Shown here piece after piece: positions 29,715 to 38,795 of a DNA stretch of 64,000 nt. The stretch is from Microbacterium sp. SA39 (GTDB lineage: Bacteria > Actinomycetota > Actinomycetes > Actinomycetales > Microbacteriaceae). Location: assembly GCF_000967865.1 (NCBI RefSeq), contig NZ_JXRU01000030.1, forward strand, positions 62,001 to 126,000. Reading direction: 5' to 3'. Below the pieces are notes generated by a model that had not been told where the DNA came from, did not search any database, and saw only the letters and a program-made list of their open reading frames with translations. Within the stretch, counting starts at the first letter, position 1. Each line of letters starts with the position of its first letter. The position numbers were made by a program, and so were the translations under genes.

Positions 29715-31019
29715 ATGCGAACGATCGACCTGCGGGGGCGCGAGCTTTCGCCCAGTGACATGCTCGCGGCCGTGCCCCGCGCCACCCAGGCGCGCGCGGA
29801 GGCACTCGACACGGCGACCCGCATCGTCGACGACGTGCGCGAGCGCGGCGAGGCCGCTCTCCGTGAGCAGGCTGAGCAGTTCGACCGGGTCGCCGGGCAC
29901 GCGGTCCGCGTACCGGCCGAGCACATCGGCCAGGCTCTCGCCTCGGTCGATCCGATCGTGCGCGCCGCCCTCGAAGAGGCGATCGTCCGCGTGCGCCAGG
30001 GCTCGGAAGCCCAGGTCCCCGACCCGCAGACCACCCAGATCGGACCAGGGGCGCGGATCCTCCAACGCTGGCAGCCGGTGCAGCGCGTCGGTGTCTACAT
30101 CCCCGGCGGCAAGGCGGTGTACCCGTCGAGTGTGATCATGAACGTCGTACCGGCACAGGTCGCCGGCGTCGAGCACATCGCGCTCGCCTCGCCGCCGCAG
30201 GCGGATCAGGACGGCCGCATCCACCCGACGATCCTCGCGGCGGCCGGGCTGCTCGGCATCACCGAGGTCTACGCCATGGGTGGCGCCGGCGCGATCGGCG
30301 CCTTCGCGCACGGAGTGCCATCGATCGGGCTCGACCCGGTCGATGTCGTGTCGGGGCCGGGCAACAACTTCGTCGCCTCCGCCAAGCGCGCCGTCGCCGG
30401 CGTCGTCGGCACGGACTCGGAGGCCGGCGCCACAGAGATCCTCATCGTGGCCGACGCGGATGCCGATCCTCGTCTGATCGCCGCCGACCTCATCAGCCAG
30501 GCCGAGCACGACGAGCAGGCGTCCGCGGTGCTGGTCACCGATGCCCCCGAGCTCGTCGGTCGCGTCGTCGAAGAGGTCGACAGGCTCGCCGCGACCACCA
30601 GGCACAGTGAGCGCGTGCGCGTCGCAATCGACGGACCGCAGTCCGCCATCGTCCTCGTCGACGACCGTGCGATGGCCGCAGCCTTCAGCAATGCCTACGC
30701 GCCCGAGCACCTCGAGCTGCACCTCGCGGACGCCGAAGAAGCGGCATCCGTCTTCACGAGCGCCGGCGCGGTCTTCGTCGGCGATCAGACCCCGGTGAGC
30801 CTCGGCGACTACATGGCGGGCAGCAACCACGTGCTGCCGACCGGGGGACAGGCACGCTACGCTCCCGGACTCGGGGCCTACACATTCCTCCGCCCGCAGC
30901 AGGTCATCTCCTACGATCGAGCCGCTCTCGCCGCGGTGCGCGAAGGGGTCGTGGCGCTCGCCAACGCCGAGGTGCTGCCAGCCCACGGCGAGGCGATCGA
31001 GGCGCGCTTCACGGCGTAG
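29715..31019 (+). CDS. hisD: Histidinol dehydrogenase
   Basis: HisD performs the last two oxidations of histidine synthesis, histidinol to histidine, with NAD and zinc. The 434-residue protein has the [20 protein letters not shown] signature near residues 128-147, [11 protein letters not shown], and [17 protein letters not shown] with zinc-binding and catalytic residues. The ATG at 29715 is preferred over upstream in-frame codons that overlap the previous gene. No other his genes are present. Its TAG stop forms part of the candidate -10 box of nrdR. Confidence 0.96.
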   Translation: MRTIDLRGRELSPSDMLAAVPRATQARAEALDTATRIVDDVRERGEAALREQAEQFDRVAGHAVRVPAEHIGQALASVDPIVRAALEEAIVRVRQGSEAQVPDPQTTQIGPGARILQRWQPVQRVGVYIPGGKAVYPSSVIMNVVPAQVAGVEHIALASPPQADQDGRIHPTILAAAGLLGITEVYAMGGAGAIGAFAHGVPSIGLDPVDVVSGPGNNFVASAKRAVAGVVGTDSEAGATEILIVADADADPRLIAADLISQAEHDEQASAVLVTDAPELVGRVVEEVDRLAATTRHSERVRVAIDGPQSAIVLVDDRAMAAAFSNAYAPEHLELHLADAEEAASVFTSAGAVFVGDQTPVSLGDYMAGSNHVLPTGGQARYAPGLGAYTFLRPQQVISYDRAALAAVREGVVALANAEVLPAHGEAIEARFTA

Positions 31020-31022
31020 GAT
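31017..31022 (+). promoter_or_regulatory. -10 box of nrdR on the hisD stop codon
   Basis: TAGGAT includes the TAG stop of hisD and ends seven bases before the nrdR ATG. No ribosome site is present, which suggests a leaderless nrdR message. Confidence 0.5.
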
Positions 31023-31029
31023 CGGTCAA

Positions 31030-31500
31030 ATGCACTGCCCCTTCTGTCGTCACCCTGATTCGCGCGTGATCGATTCGCGCACCAGCGATGACGGGCTCTC
31101 CATCCGGCGCCGCCGTCAGTGCCCGGAGTGCGGCGGCCGGTTCACGACCACCGAGACGGCGAGCCTCAACGTCATCAAGCGGTCCGGCGTCATGGAGCCG
31201 TTCAGCCGGGAGAAGGTCATCTCCGGCGTGCGCAAGGCCTGCCAGGGTCGGCCCGTGACCGAGGCCGACCTGGCGATCCTCGCTCAGCGGGTGGAGGAGG
31301 CGGTACGGCAGACCGGCGTCTCGCAACTCGACACGAACGAGATCGGCCTCGCGATCCTCGGGCCGCTGCGCGAACTCGACGAGGTCGCCTTCCTCCGTTT
31401 CGCCAGCGTCTACCAGGCGTTCGACTCGCTCGAGGACTTCGAGTCCGCCATCACAGATCTTCGCGCCGACCACTCGAAGCAGGAGTCCGCAGACCGGTAA
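31030..31500 (+). CDS. nrdR: Ribonucleotide reductase repressor NrdR
   Basis: NrdR represses ribonucleotide reductase genes according to dATP/ATP levels. The 156-residue protein has a zinc ribbon formed by Cys3, Cys6, Cys31 and Cys34, and an ATP-cone domain (about residues 48-138) beginning [17 protein letters not shown]. The length is normal. No NrdR boxes or nrd genes occur in this window. It probably has its own promoter at the hisD stop and is directly followed by pyrD. Confidence 0.97.
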   Translation: MHCPFCRHPDSRVIDSRTSDDGLSIRRRRQCPECGGRFTTTETASLNVIKRSGVMEPFSREKVISGVRKACQGRPVTEADLAILAQRVEEAVRQTGVSQLDTNEIGLAILGPLRELDEVAFLRFASVYQAFDSLEDFESAITDLRADHSKQESADR

Positions 31501-31503
31501 TCT
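31498..31503 (+). promoter_or_regulatory. -10 box of pyrD on the nrdR stop codon
   Basis: TAATCT begins with the TAA stop of nrdR and ends seven bases before the pyrD ATG. It repeats the arrangement at 31017 and suggests leaderless pyrD. Confidence 0.5.
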
Positions 31504-31510
31504 TGCAGGG

Positions 31511-32548
31511 ATGTATCCGCTGCTTTTCCGCGCTGTCCTCTCGCGCTTCGATCCCGAGTTCGCCCATCACGCCGGCATGGCGGTGATCCGCGTCCTCGGG
31601 ACACCGCCGTTCTCGATGGCGACCCGTGCGTTGACGCGCCCCGACCCGTCCCTCCGGGTCGAGGCTCTCGGACTCACGTTCCCGTCGCCCTTCGGCATCG
31701 CCGCCGGCTTCGATAAGAACGCCGTCGGCGTCCGCGGTCTTGCCGCGCTCGGCTTCGGTCACGTCGAGGTGGGCACCGTGACCTCGATCCCGCAGGAGGG
31801 GAACCCGAAGCCGCGGCTGTTCCGTCTCATCGCCGACCGGGCCGTCATCAACCGGATGGGCTTCAACAATCAGGGAGCGGATGCCGTGGCGCGGCGTCTC
31901 GCGAAGCTGCGCCGTGGCGCACCCGACACGGTGGTCGGCGTCAACATCGGCAAGAGCCGCGTGGTCGAGGTCGAGGATGCCACTGCCGACTACGTCGCCT
32001 CGGCGACCAGGCTCGCGCCGCTCGCCGACTACCTCGCCGTGAACGTGTCGTCCCCGAACACACCCGGGCTCCGCGGACTGCAGGCCGTCGAGACCCTGGC
32101 ACCGCTGCTGCGCGCCGTCCGTGAGGCATCCGGCACGACGCCCCTGCTCGTGAAGATCGCACCCGACCTTCCCGACGAGGAGCTCGCCGCGATCTCGCGG
32201 ATGGCCGTCGAGGAGGGACTCGCCGGCATCATCGCGCACAACACCACGATCAGCCGCGACGGTCTGCTCACCGACGACGCGGCGGTCGAGGCCGCAGGCG
32301 CCGGCGGGCTGTCAGGCGCGCCGCTGAAGCAGCGTTCTCTCGAGGTGCTCCGCATCGTGCGCGCCGCGGTGCCCGCTGAGTTCTGCGTCATCGCCGTCGG
32401 TGGAGTCGAGACCCCTTCCGACGTGCAGGAGCGTCTGGATGCCGGTGCGACCCTCGTGCAGGGATACACGGCGTTCCTCTACCGCGGCCCGTTCTGGGGC
32501 CGCGAACTCAACCGCGGACTGATCAGTCGGGGTACTGTCCGCGCTTGA
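31511..32548 (+). CDS. pyrD: Dihydroorotate dehydrogenase (quinone)
   Basis: Class 2, quinone-linked PyrD, which oxidises dihydroorotate to orotate in pyrimidine synthesis at the membrane. The 345-residue protein has the N-terminal amphipathic region (YPLLFRAVLSRFDPEFAHH), INRMGFNNQGAD, the catalytic-serine segment VNVSSPNTPGLRGL, and VGGVETPSDVQERLDAGA near the FMN site. The ATG at 31511 is probably leaderless. It converges on, and overlaps by 26 bases, the DUF3043 gene on the other strand. Confidence 0.96.
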   Translation: MYPLLFRAVLSRFDPEFAHHAGMAVIRVLGTPPFSMATRALTRPDPSLRVEALGLTFPSPFGIAAGFDKNAVGVRGLAALGFGHVEVGTVTSIPQEGNPKPRLFRLIADRAVINRMGFNNQGADAVARRLAKLRRGAPDTVVGVNIGKSRVVEVEDATADYVASATRLAPLADYLAVNVSSPNTPGLRGLQAVETLAPLLRAVREASGTTPLLVKIAPDLPDEELAAISRMAVEEGLAGIIAHNTTISRDGLLTDDAAVEAAGAGGLSGAPLKQRSLEVLRIVRAAVPAEFCVIAVGGVETPSDVQERLDAGATLVQGYTAFLYRGPFWGRELNRGLISRGTVRA

Positions 32549-33095
32549 CCTGCGGCTTCGGCAGACGCATGAATCGCATCTGCAGGGCGCGCATCCCGGC
32601 GTACCAGCCGAGGCCCTTCTCCATGCGCTCCGCGCCGAACTTGGCGGCGACCTTGCGCTTCACGCGGAAGCCGAGCAGGATCATGCCGCCGATCGCGATG
32701 ACGAGGTAGCCCATCATCACGATGTAGGCGTAGAAGGAGATCGCGAGGTTGGCGGGGATCAGCGACGCGAGGATGACCAGGACCATGACGGCCATCACGA
32801 ACTCTGCGGGGTGCCAGCCGGCATCCACGTAGTCGCGCACCCAACGGCGCTGCGGGCCGCGGTCGCGAACGGGGAGATACTTCTCCTCGCCGGCCGCCAT
32901 TCCGGCCTGTGCGCGCGCCCGACGCTCATTGAGCTCGGCGCGGGCGGCCGCCTTTGCCTCCTTGGTGTTCGCGACCAGGGGACGGCGGCGGGCCGCCTCC
33001 TGCTCCGCGCGGGTCGGCGTCGCACGGCCCTTGCCGACGGCTGGCGTCTGGGAGGCGTCGTCGTTCGTCGAAGGGGAGACAGGGGTAGTGGCCAC
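32523..33095 (-). CDS. DUF3043 membrane protein
   Basis: Actinobacterial DUF3043 protein of 190 residues, function unknown. It has a hydrophilic, basic N-terminal half (about 1-98) and two membrane helices (about 99-118 and 124-144), and a basic tail. RWVRDYVDAGWHPAEF is the conserved core just before the helices. The GTG at 33095 follows GAGGAA. It is divergent from the M20 peptidase gene; the two share a palindromic promoter region. Its end overlaps that of pyrD. Confidence 0.88.
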   Translation of the reverse strand: MATTPVSPSTNDDASQTPAVGKGRATPTRAEQEAARRRPLVANTKEAKAAARAELNERRARAQAGMAAGEEKYLPVRDRGPQRRWVRDYVDAGWHPAEFVMAVMVLVILASLIPANLAISFYAYIVMMGYLVIAIGGMILLGFRVKRKVAAKFGAERMEKGLGWYAGMRALQMRFMRLPKPQVKRGQYPD

Positions 33096-33114
33096 GAGAT
33101 TCCTCGGTTCGCTG

Positions 33115-33134
33115 AAGGTGGATCACCTTAAGAT
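33115..33134. promoter_or_regulatory. Shared divergent promoter with AAGGTG-GAT-CACCTT operator
   Basis: The inverted repeat AAGGTG-GAT-CACCTT spans 33115-33129. It overlaps TAAGAT (33129-33134) on the plus strand, seven bases before the peptidase ATG, and TAAGGT on the minus strand (33130-33125) facing the DUF3043 gene. A protein bound here would cover both -10 boxes. Confidence 0.5.
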
Positions 33135-33141
33135 TACTCGC

Positions 33142-34563
33142 ATGAACTCTTCTGCTCACCCCGGCCCGTCGACATCGTCCAGCGAGTCCGAGGCGGCGGT
33201 CCTCGAGGCGGTGGCGATCGGCATCCCTTCCTCGCTGTCTGATCTCGGTCACCTCGTCCGCATTCCGGGCATGGCCTGGCCGGCTTTCGATCAGACGCAG
33301 CTGGAGCGCAGTGCGGATGCCGTCGCGTCGCTCGCCCGCGGTACCGGGGTGTTCGACGAGGTGCGCGTGCTCCGAGCCCTGATTCCCGGCACCGATGAGC
33401 ATGGGCAGCCAGCGGTGCTGGCCACCCGCGCCGCCCGCAACGGCAAGCCCACGATCCTTCTCTACGCGCACCACGACGTGCAGCCTCCCGGCGACGACGC
33501 ACTGTGGGAGACGCCGCCGTTCGAGCCGACGGTGCGCGACGGGCGTCTGTACGGCCGCGGCGCGGCAGACGACAAGGCCGGGATCATGGCGCACATCGCG
33601 TCTATCCGTGCCGTCAGCGACGCACTCGGCGACGACCTCGATCTGGGCATCGCCATGTTCATCGAGGGGGAGGAGGAGTACGGCTCCCGCTCCTTCGCGC
33701 AGTTCCTGTCCGACAACAAGGAAGCACTGCGCGCCGACGCCATCGTCGTCGCCGACTCGGGCAACTGGGACTCGGTGACTCCGGGCCTCACGGTCTCGCT
33801 GCGAGGCAATGCTCGGTTCACGCTGCGCGTGCGCACGCTCGACCACGCCTCGCACTCCGGCATGTTCGGGGGAGCGGCGCCCGACGCCATGATGACGACC
33901 ATCCGGTTGCTCTCGACGCTGTGGAACGACGACGGCTCGGTCGCGGTCGAGGGGATGACCGAGCGCGATGCCCCGACTCCCGAGTACTCCGAGGAGACGC
34001 TCCGCGACGAGGCGGGCTTGCTTCCCTGCACCACGCCGATCGGGAACGGCACCATCCTCAGCCGCATCTGGAACAAGCCGTCGATCACCGTCATCGGCAT
34101 CGACGCCACGAGCGTGGCCGCGGCATCCAACACCCTCCTCCCCGAGGTGACGGTCGTGATCAGCGCGCGCGTTGCGCCGGGCCAGACGGGGGAAGACGCG
34201 TACGCGGCCCTCGAAGCCCACCTCCGCGCGCACGCGCCGTTCGGCGCGGACCTCACCTTCTCCGACGTCGACCTCGGCAACGGCTTCCTGGTGGACACGA
34301 GCGGATGGGCGGTCTCGCTGACCCGTGACGCGATGCGGGACGCATACGGGGTCGATCCGGTCGATCTCGGAGTCGGCGGATCCATCCCCTTCATCGCCGA
34401 CCTCGTGCGCGAGTTCCCAGCCGCCGAGATCCTGGTCACGGGGGTGGAGGACCCGCATTCCCGCGCACACAGCCCGAACGAGTCGCTTCATCTCGACACC
34501 TTCCGGCACGCGGTCGCCACGGAGGCGCTGCTCCTCACCCGGATGAACGCGCGCGAGGTCTGA
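33142..34563 (+). CDS. M20 family dipeptidase/metallopeptidase
   Basis: Cytoplasmic zinc peptidase of family M20, 473 residues, probably cleaving dipeptides or N-acylated amino acids. Metal-site motifs are visible: HHDVQPPGDDALWETPPF near residues 113-130, GRGAADDKAGIMAHI near 147, and EGEEEYGS near 175. The C-terminal AHSPNESLHLDTF segment supplies the last histidine. The dimerisation domain lies between. The ATG at 33142 is probably leaderless, seven bases after TAAGAT. Substrate cannot be inferred. Confidence 0.9.
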   Translation: MNSSAHPGPSTSSSESEAAVLEAVAIGIPSSLSDLGHLVRIPGMAWPAFDQTQLERSADAVASLARGTGVFDEVRVLRALIPGTDEHGQPAVLATRAARNGKPTILLYAHHDVQPPGDDALWETPPFEPTVRDGRLYGRGAADDKAGIMAHIASIRAVSDALGDDLDLGIAMFIEGEEEYGSRSFAQFLSDNKEALRADAIVVADSGNWDSVTPGLTVSLRGNARFTLRVRTLDHASHSGMFGGAAPDAMMTTIRLLSTLWNDDGSVAVEGMTERDAPTPEYSEETLRDEAGLLPCTTPIGNGTILSRIWNKPSITVIGIDATSVAAASNTLLPEVTVVISARVAPGQTGEDAYAALEAHLRAHAPFGADLTFSDVDLGNGFLVDTSGWAVSLTRDAMRDAYGVDPVDLGVGGSIPFIADLVREFPAAEILVTGVEDPHSRAHSPNESLHLDTFRHAVATEALLLTRMNAREV

Positions 34564-34584
34564 CCCTTCCGGTCCGACCGGCGG

Positions 34585-34590
34585 TAGAAT
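34585..34590 (+). promoter_or_regulatory. Candidate -10 box of the Fe-S insertion gene
   Basis: TAGAAT lies 44 bases before the ATG at 34635, leaving a leader of about 38 bases with a proper AAGGAGCGAC ribosome site. Confidence 0.5.
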
Positions 34591-34634
34591 TGGCGGGAAC
34601 GCCGTGCCCCTGCGGCCCCGTGACAAGGAGCGAC

Positions 34635-35003
34635 ATGAGCGACACCACACTGACTTCCGCTGAGACCACCACCCAGGCGCACGGCATCAGCCTCACCGAC
34701 GCCGCTGCCGTCAAGGTGAAGAACCTGCTCGAGCAGGAGGGTCGCGACGACCTCCGTCTGCGCGTCGCCGTCCAGCCTGGCGGATGCTCCGGCCTGATCT
34801 ACCAGCTCTACTTCGACGAGCGTTTCCTGGAAGACGACGTGACCGTCGACTTCGACGGCGTGGAGGTCATCGTCGACAACATGAGCGTCCCGTATCTCGA
34901 CGGTGCATCCATCGATTTCAAGGACACGATCTCCGAGCAGGGCTTCACGATCGACAACCCCAACGCGGCAGGCAGCTGCGCCTGCGGCGACAGCTTCCAC
35001 TGA
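34635..35003 (+). CDS. erpA: Iron-sulfur cluster insertion protein (ErpA type)
   Basis: A-type Fe-S carrier of 122 residues that hands clusters to target enzymes. The three ligand cysteines are present: Cys51 in QPGGCSGL and Cys115/Cys117 in SCACGDSFH. The ATG at 34635 follows AAGGAGCGAC. The upstream in-frame ATG at 34590 lies on the candidate promoter and is rejected. Position just before ctaC is common in actinobacteria and fits a role in supplying the Rieske protein. ErpA, SufA and IscA cannot be fully separated by motif alone. Confidence 0.88.
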   Translation: MSDTTLTSAETTTQAHGISLTDAAAVKVKNLLEQEGRDDLRLRVAVQPGGCSGLIYQLYFDERFLEDDVTVDFDGVEVIVDNMSVPYLDGASIDFKDTISEQGFTIDNPNAAGSCACGDSFH

Positions 35004-35058
35004 TCCGAAAGACCCCGCCAAGCTGCGTGCTTGGCATGAATCAGGTGTGAGGTTGCCC

Positions 35059-35064
35059 TAGACT
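35059..35064 (+). promoter_or_regulatory. -10 box of the ctaCDF operon
   Basis: TAGACT lies six bases before an in-frame GTG at 35071 and 36 bases before the preferred ctaC GTG at 35101. Transcription should begin near 35070. Confidence 0.6.
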
Positions 35065-35100
35065 TGGGGTGTGCCCTGTCCGCAATCTGAAAGGTGCATC

Positions 35101-35997
35101 GTGCCCTCGAAACACCGCCTTCGTTGGGTCGCTCTCCCCCTGGGAGTGGCGGCAGCCGTGGTCCTGGCGGGATGTACCACCACCGAGTTGAACGGCTACC
35201 TTCCCGGCTTCATCGAGGGTGAGCCCGCGGCCACCAACCAGACCGAGCGAGTCTCCGGCCTCTGGGTCAACTCGTGGATCGTCCTCCTCGCGGTCGGCGT
35301 CATCACCTGGAGCCTCATGGCCTGGGCGGCGATCGCGTACCGCCGCCGCAAGGGCCAGACCGGCCTGCCGGTCCAGATGCGCTACAACATGCCGATCGAG
35401 ATCTTCTACACGATCGTGCCGCTCATCCTGGTGCTGGGAATGTTCTTCTTCACGGCCCGCGACCAGAACGAGATCGAGACGAAGTGGGACGACCCCGACG
35501 TCGAGATCACCGCGATCGCGAAGCAGTGGGCATGGGACTTCCAGTACGACGCCGAGTCCGATGACGACACCGTCTGGACGATGGGCATCCAGGCCCAGCC
35601 CGACGCCGAGGGCAACATCGACCAGTCGCAGCTGCCGACTCTGGTCCTGCCGGTCGACAAGAAGGTCACGATCGACCTGCAGTCGCGCGACGTCATCCAC
35701 TCCTTCTGGATCATCGACTTCTTGTACAAGAAGGACATGTTCATCGGCAAGGACAACTCCTGGTCCTTCATCCCGACGCGCGTCGGCGAGTACGCCGGCA
35801 AGTGCGCCGAGCTCTGCGGCGAGTACCACTCGATGATGCTCTTCAACGTCAAGGTCGTCGAGCAGGACGAGTACGACGCCTATCTCGCGTCGCTCGATGA
35901 GCAGGGCAACACGGGAGACATCTCGGACGCGTACGACCGTCTGCAGAACTACCCCGGCACCACCCCCGAGGACGACTCCGAGGAAGGAGAGGAGTAA
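35101..35997 (+). CDS. ctaC: Cytochrome c oxidase subunit II
   Basis: CtaC is the CuA-bearing subunit of the aa3 oxidase, accepting electrons from the bc1 complex. The 298-residue lipoprotein has a basic N-terminus and a VVLAGC lipobox (Cys25), two membrane helices (about residues 55-80 and 95-116), and a periplasm-side domain with HSFWIIDFLYKKDM. The CuA ligands occur in CAELCGEYHSMM (Cys235, Cys239, His243, Met246). The GTG at 35101 follows AAAGG at good spacing. An in-frame GTG at 35071 would be leaderless and add ten residues. Confidence 0.95.
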   Translation: MPSKHRLRWVALPLGVAAAVVLAGCTTTELNGYLPGFIEGEPAATNQTERVSGLWVNSWIVLLAVGVITWSLMAWAAIAYRRRKGQTGLPVQMRYNMPIEIFYTIVPLILVLGMFFFTARDQNEIETKWDDPDVEITAIAKQWAWDFQYDAESDDDTVWTMGIQAQPDAEGNIDQSQLPTLVLPVDKKVTIDLQSRDVIHSFWIIDFLYKKDMFIGKDNSWSFIPTRVGEYAGKCAELCGEYHSMMLFNVKVVEQDEYDAYLASLDEQGNTGDISDAYDRLQNYPGTTPEDDSEEGEE

Positions 35998-36000
35998 GCC

Positions 36001-37734
36001 ATGTCGACAACTGAAGCCCCCCGCACCGATGAGGCCCCCCGCTCCCGACCCACTGCTCTGCCCGCCCGCCAGGCCGCTCTGATGAGCACCTCGCGCGTGG
36101 AGCAGAAGGGCAACATCGTCGTCAAGTGGATCACCTCCACGGACCACAAGACCATCGGGTACATGTATCTGATCGCGTCCGTGCTGTTCTTCCTCCTCGG
36201 TGGCGTGATGGCACTGGTCATCCGCGCCGAGCTGTTCGCGCCGGGAATGCAGATCGTCCCGACGAAGGAGCAGTACAACCAGCTGTTCACGATGCACGGC
36301 ACGATCATGCTGCTCATGTTCGCGACGCCGCTCTTCGCCGGCTTCGCCAACGCCATCCTGCCCCTGCAGATCGGTGCTCCCGATGTCGCGTTCCCACGAC
36401 TGAACGCCTTCGCTTTCTGGCTGTTCCTGTTCGGCTCGACCATCGCGGTCGCCGGCTTCCTCACCCCGCAGGGGGCGGCGTCGTTCGGCTGGTTCGCGTA
36501 TCAGCCGCTCGCCAGCGCGTCGTTCACGCCCGGAGCGGGCGGGAACCTGTGGATGGTCGGTCTCGGAATCTCCGGTTTCGGAACGATCCTCGGTGCGGTG
36601 AACTTCATCACGACGATCATCACGATGCGTGCCCCCGGCATGACCATGTGGCGGATGCCGATCTTCTCGTGGAACACGCTCATCACGAGCCTGCTCGTGC
36701 TGATGGCCTTCCCGGTCCTCGCTGCGGCGATCTTCGCCGCCGCCGCCGACCGCATCCTCGGTGCGCACATCTACGACCCGCAGAACGGCGGCGTCCTGCT
36801 CTGGCAGCACCTGTTCTGGTTCTTCGGACACCCTGAGGTCTACATCATCGCGCTGCCGTTCTTCGGCATCGTGTCGGAGATCTTCCCGGTGTTCAGCCGC
36901 AAGCCGATCTTCGGGTACAAGACCCTGGTGTACGCGACCATCGCGATCGCCGCACTCTCCGTCGCGGTGTGGGCTCACCACATGTACGTGACTGGCTCGG
37001 TGCTGCTGCCGTTCTTCGCAGTGATGACGATGCTCATCGCCGTGCCGACGGGTGTGAAGATCTTCAACTGGATCGGCACGCTCTGGCGAGGATCGGTGAC
37101 CTTCGAGACGCCGATGGTCTTCGCTCTCGGCTTCCTCGTCTCCTTCGTCTTCGGAGGTCTGACCGGTGTCATCCTCGCGGCCCCGCCGCTGGACTTCGCC
37201 CTGTCCGACTCGTACTTCGTGGTCGCGCACTTCCACTACGTCGTCTTCGGAACCGTCGTCTTCGCCATGTTCGCCGGGTTCTACTTCTGGTGGCCGAAGT
37301 GGACGGGCCGCATGCTGAACGAGCGTCTCGGCTACGTGCACTTCTGGATGCTGTTCATCGGCTTCCACATGACGTTCCTCATTCAGCACTGGCTGGGCGT
37401 CGACGGCATGGTGCGTCGCTACGCCGACTACTCGGCTGCCGACGGCTGGACCTGGCAGAACCAGGTCTCCACCATCGGGGCGATCATCCTCGGTGCCTCG
37501 ATGCTCCCGTTCTTCCTGAATGTCTGGATCACGGCCCGCAAGGCACCGAAGGTCACCGTCAACGACCCGTGGGGCTACGGTGCGTCGCTCGAGTGGGCGA
37601 CGTCCTGCCCGCCGCCGCGTCACAACTTCACGTCGATCCCGCGCATCCGCAGTGAGCGCCCGGCATTCGACCTGAACCACCCGGAGGCGGCCGAGTTCGC
37701 CACCACGGCCCCCGGCGAGCGAGAGGCCCACTAA
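36001..37734 (+). CDS. ctaD: Cytochrome c oxidase subunit I
   Basis: CtaD is the catalytic subunit carrying heme a and the heme a3-CuB centre. The 577-residue protein has twelve membrane helices, [18 protein letters not shown] with a CuB histidine and the cross-linked tyrosine, WAHHMYVTG with two more CuB histidines, and [13 protein letters not shown] with heme ligands. The ATG at 36001 is three bases after ctaC. A hydrophilic N-terminus of about 35 residues precedes the first helix. ctaF follows after three bases. Confidence 0.97.
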   Translation: MSTTEAPRTDEAPRSRPTALPARQAALMSTSRVEQKGNIVVKWITSTDHKTIGYMYLIASVLFFLLGGVMALVIRAELFAPGMQIVPTKEQYNQLFTMHGTIMLLMFATPLFAGFANAILPLQIGAPDVAFPRLNAFAFWLFLFGSTIAVAGFLTPQGAASFGWFAYQPLASASFTPGAGGNLWMVGLGISGFGTILGAVNFITTIITMRAPGMTMWRMPIFSWNTLITSLLVLMAFPVLAAAIFAAAADRILGAHIYDPQNGGVLLWQHLFWFFGHPEVYIIALPFFGIVSEIFPVFSRKPIFGYKTLVYATIAIAALSVAVWAHHMYVTGSVLLPFFAVMTMLIAVPTGVKIFNWIGTLWRGSVTFETPMVFALGFLVSFVFGGLTGVILAAPPLDFALSDSYFVVAHFHYVVFGTVVFAMFAGFYFWWPKWTGRMLNERLGYVHFWMLFIGFHMTFLIQHWLGVDGMVRRYADYSAADGWTWQNQVSTIGAIILGASMLPFFLNVWITARKAPKVTVNDPWGYGASLEWATSCPPPRHNFTSIPRIRSERPAFDLNHPEAAEFATTAPGEREAH

Positions 37735-37737
37735 GTC

Positions 37738-38172
37738 ATGCGCGACAACGTCATTCTCTGGTGGATCCTGACCGCCTTCTTCGCTCTCATCGGCGTCGTC
37801 TACACGGGCTGGAACATCCTGGCCAACCCCACTCTGCCGCTCGTCAACCAGATCGAGTGGGTCGGAACGGTCGCTCTGTTCTTCGCGGCTTTCATGGGCG
37901 CCATGATCGCGTTCTACCTGGACCGCACGCACGGTGCCCAGGGCGGTGAGCTGCCGGAAGACATCCTGACGGCAGATATCGACGACGGCGACCCTGAGCT
38001 CGGCGAGTTCAGCCCTTGGTCCTGGTGGCCGATCGTCCTCGCCGGTTCCGCCGCCGTGTTCGTCGTCGGCCTCGCCGTCGGGCACTTCCTCCTGCCGATC
38101 GGACTCGCGATCTTCGTCGTCGCGATCGTCGGCTGGGTCTTCGAGTACTACCGCGGTCACTTCGCGCGCTGA
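37738..38172 (+). CDS. ctaF: Cytochrome c oxidase subunit IV (CtaF)
   Basis: Actinobacterial subunit IV of the aa3 oxidase, 144 residues with four hydrophobic segments. The N-terminal MRDNVILWWILTAFFAL and the acidic PEDILTADIDDGDPELGEFSPWSWWP between helices two and three are typical of the family. It stabilises the bc1-aa3 supercomplex. The ATG at 37738 lies three bases after the ctaD stop. A perfect terminator hairpin follows ten bases later. Confidence 0.93.
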   Translation: MRDNVILWWILTAFFALIGVVYTGWNILANPTLPLVNQIEWVGTVALFFAAFMGAMIAFYLDRTHGAQGGELPEDILTADIDDGDPELGEFSPWSWWPIVLAGSAAVFVVGLAVGHFLLPIGLAIFVVAIVGWVFEYYRGHFAR

Positions 38173-38182
38173 TCAGCAGTGT

Positions 38183-38220
38183 CGAAGAAGGCCCTCGGAT
38201 TCGTCCGAGGGCCTTCTTCG
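38183..38220 (+). terminator. Terminator of the ctaCDF operon
   Basis: A perfect 17-base-pair stem (CGAAGAAGGCCCTCGGA and complement) with a TTCG loop, ten bases after ctaF. The outer stem ends in TTCTTCG. Being symmetrical, it probably also stops transcripts of the rhodanese gene arriving from the other side. Confidence 0.9.
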
Positions 38221-38240
38221 TGTGTGCGCGCGATGTCGGA

Positions 38241-38660
38241 TCAGGCGCGGCTGCGGATGCGCGCGATGCCGGTGAGCGGGTCGACGGGGCGGCGGTGCAC
38301 GCCGTCGGCATCCTCGACCGGGTATCCCTCGCGGACCCAGTACTCGAAACCGCCGATCATCTCGCGCACGCTGTACCCGAGTTTCGCGAATTCGAGAGCT
38401 CCCTTCGCTCCGGCGTTGCATCCGGGGCTCCAGCAGTAGACGACGACCTCGGCGTCTGCAGGGATCTCTTGATAGGCACGGGCGGCGATCTCGCTGTAGT
38501 GCATGTGTACAGCGCCGGAGACCCGCCCCTGTGCCCAGGCTTCGTCGGAGCGCACATCGATCACGACGAGCTGCTCTCCGGCCTTCAAGGCGGCATGGAC
38601 GTCACTGGCATCCGTCTCGTAGTCGAGCTTGGCGGCGAAGAAGTCGACACGATCGATCAT
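38241..38660 (-). CDS. Rhodanese-like domain protein
   Basis: Single-domain rhodanese-like protein of 139 residues. The fold markers LVVIDVRSDEAWAQGRVSGAV (about 31-51) and the active-site loop VVVYCWSPGCNAG with Cys76 are present, so sulfurtransferase activity is possible. Substrate is unknown. The ATG at 38660 starts the product. It lies between the RidA gene and the cta terminator on the strand of the bc1 genes, but it is separated from them by a terminator. Confidence 0.86.
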   Translation of the reverse strand: MIDRVDFFAAKLDYETDASDVHAALKAGEQLVVIDVRSDEAWAQGRVSGAVHMHYSEIAARAYQEIPADAEVVVYCWSPGCNAGAKGALEFAKLGYSVREMIGGFEYWVREGYPVEDADGVHRRPVDPLTGIARIRSRA

Positions 38661-38795
38661 GACCTCAGCCTAGGGGGCGGCATCGTCGCCGATTCAGCGG
38701 ATTCGCGTCGATCTCCGCCGGAATCCCGCCAGGGTACGACGAGCTCAGAGGCTGATCGTCATCTGCACCCGACGGCCGCATGTCTCGAGCTGTCT

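Noticed and set aside
35071..35100. Leaderless GTG at 35071 as the ctaC start
   Set aside because: Possible from the TAGACT spacing, but the GTG at 35101 has a good ribosome site and gives a normal lipoprotein signal peptide.
35041..38160. Very long minus-strand open frame opposite ctaC-ctaD-ctaF
   Set aside because: It is a high-GC shadow of three strongly conserved genes. Its translation is rich in Arg, Asp, Glu and Val in low-complexity runs and has no domain.
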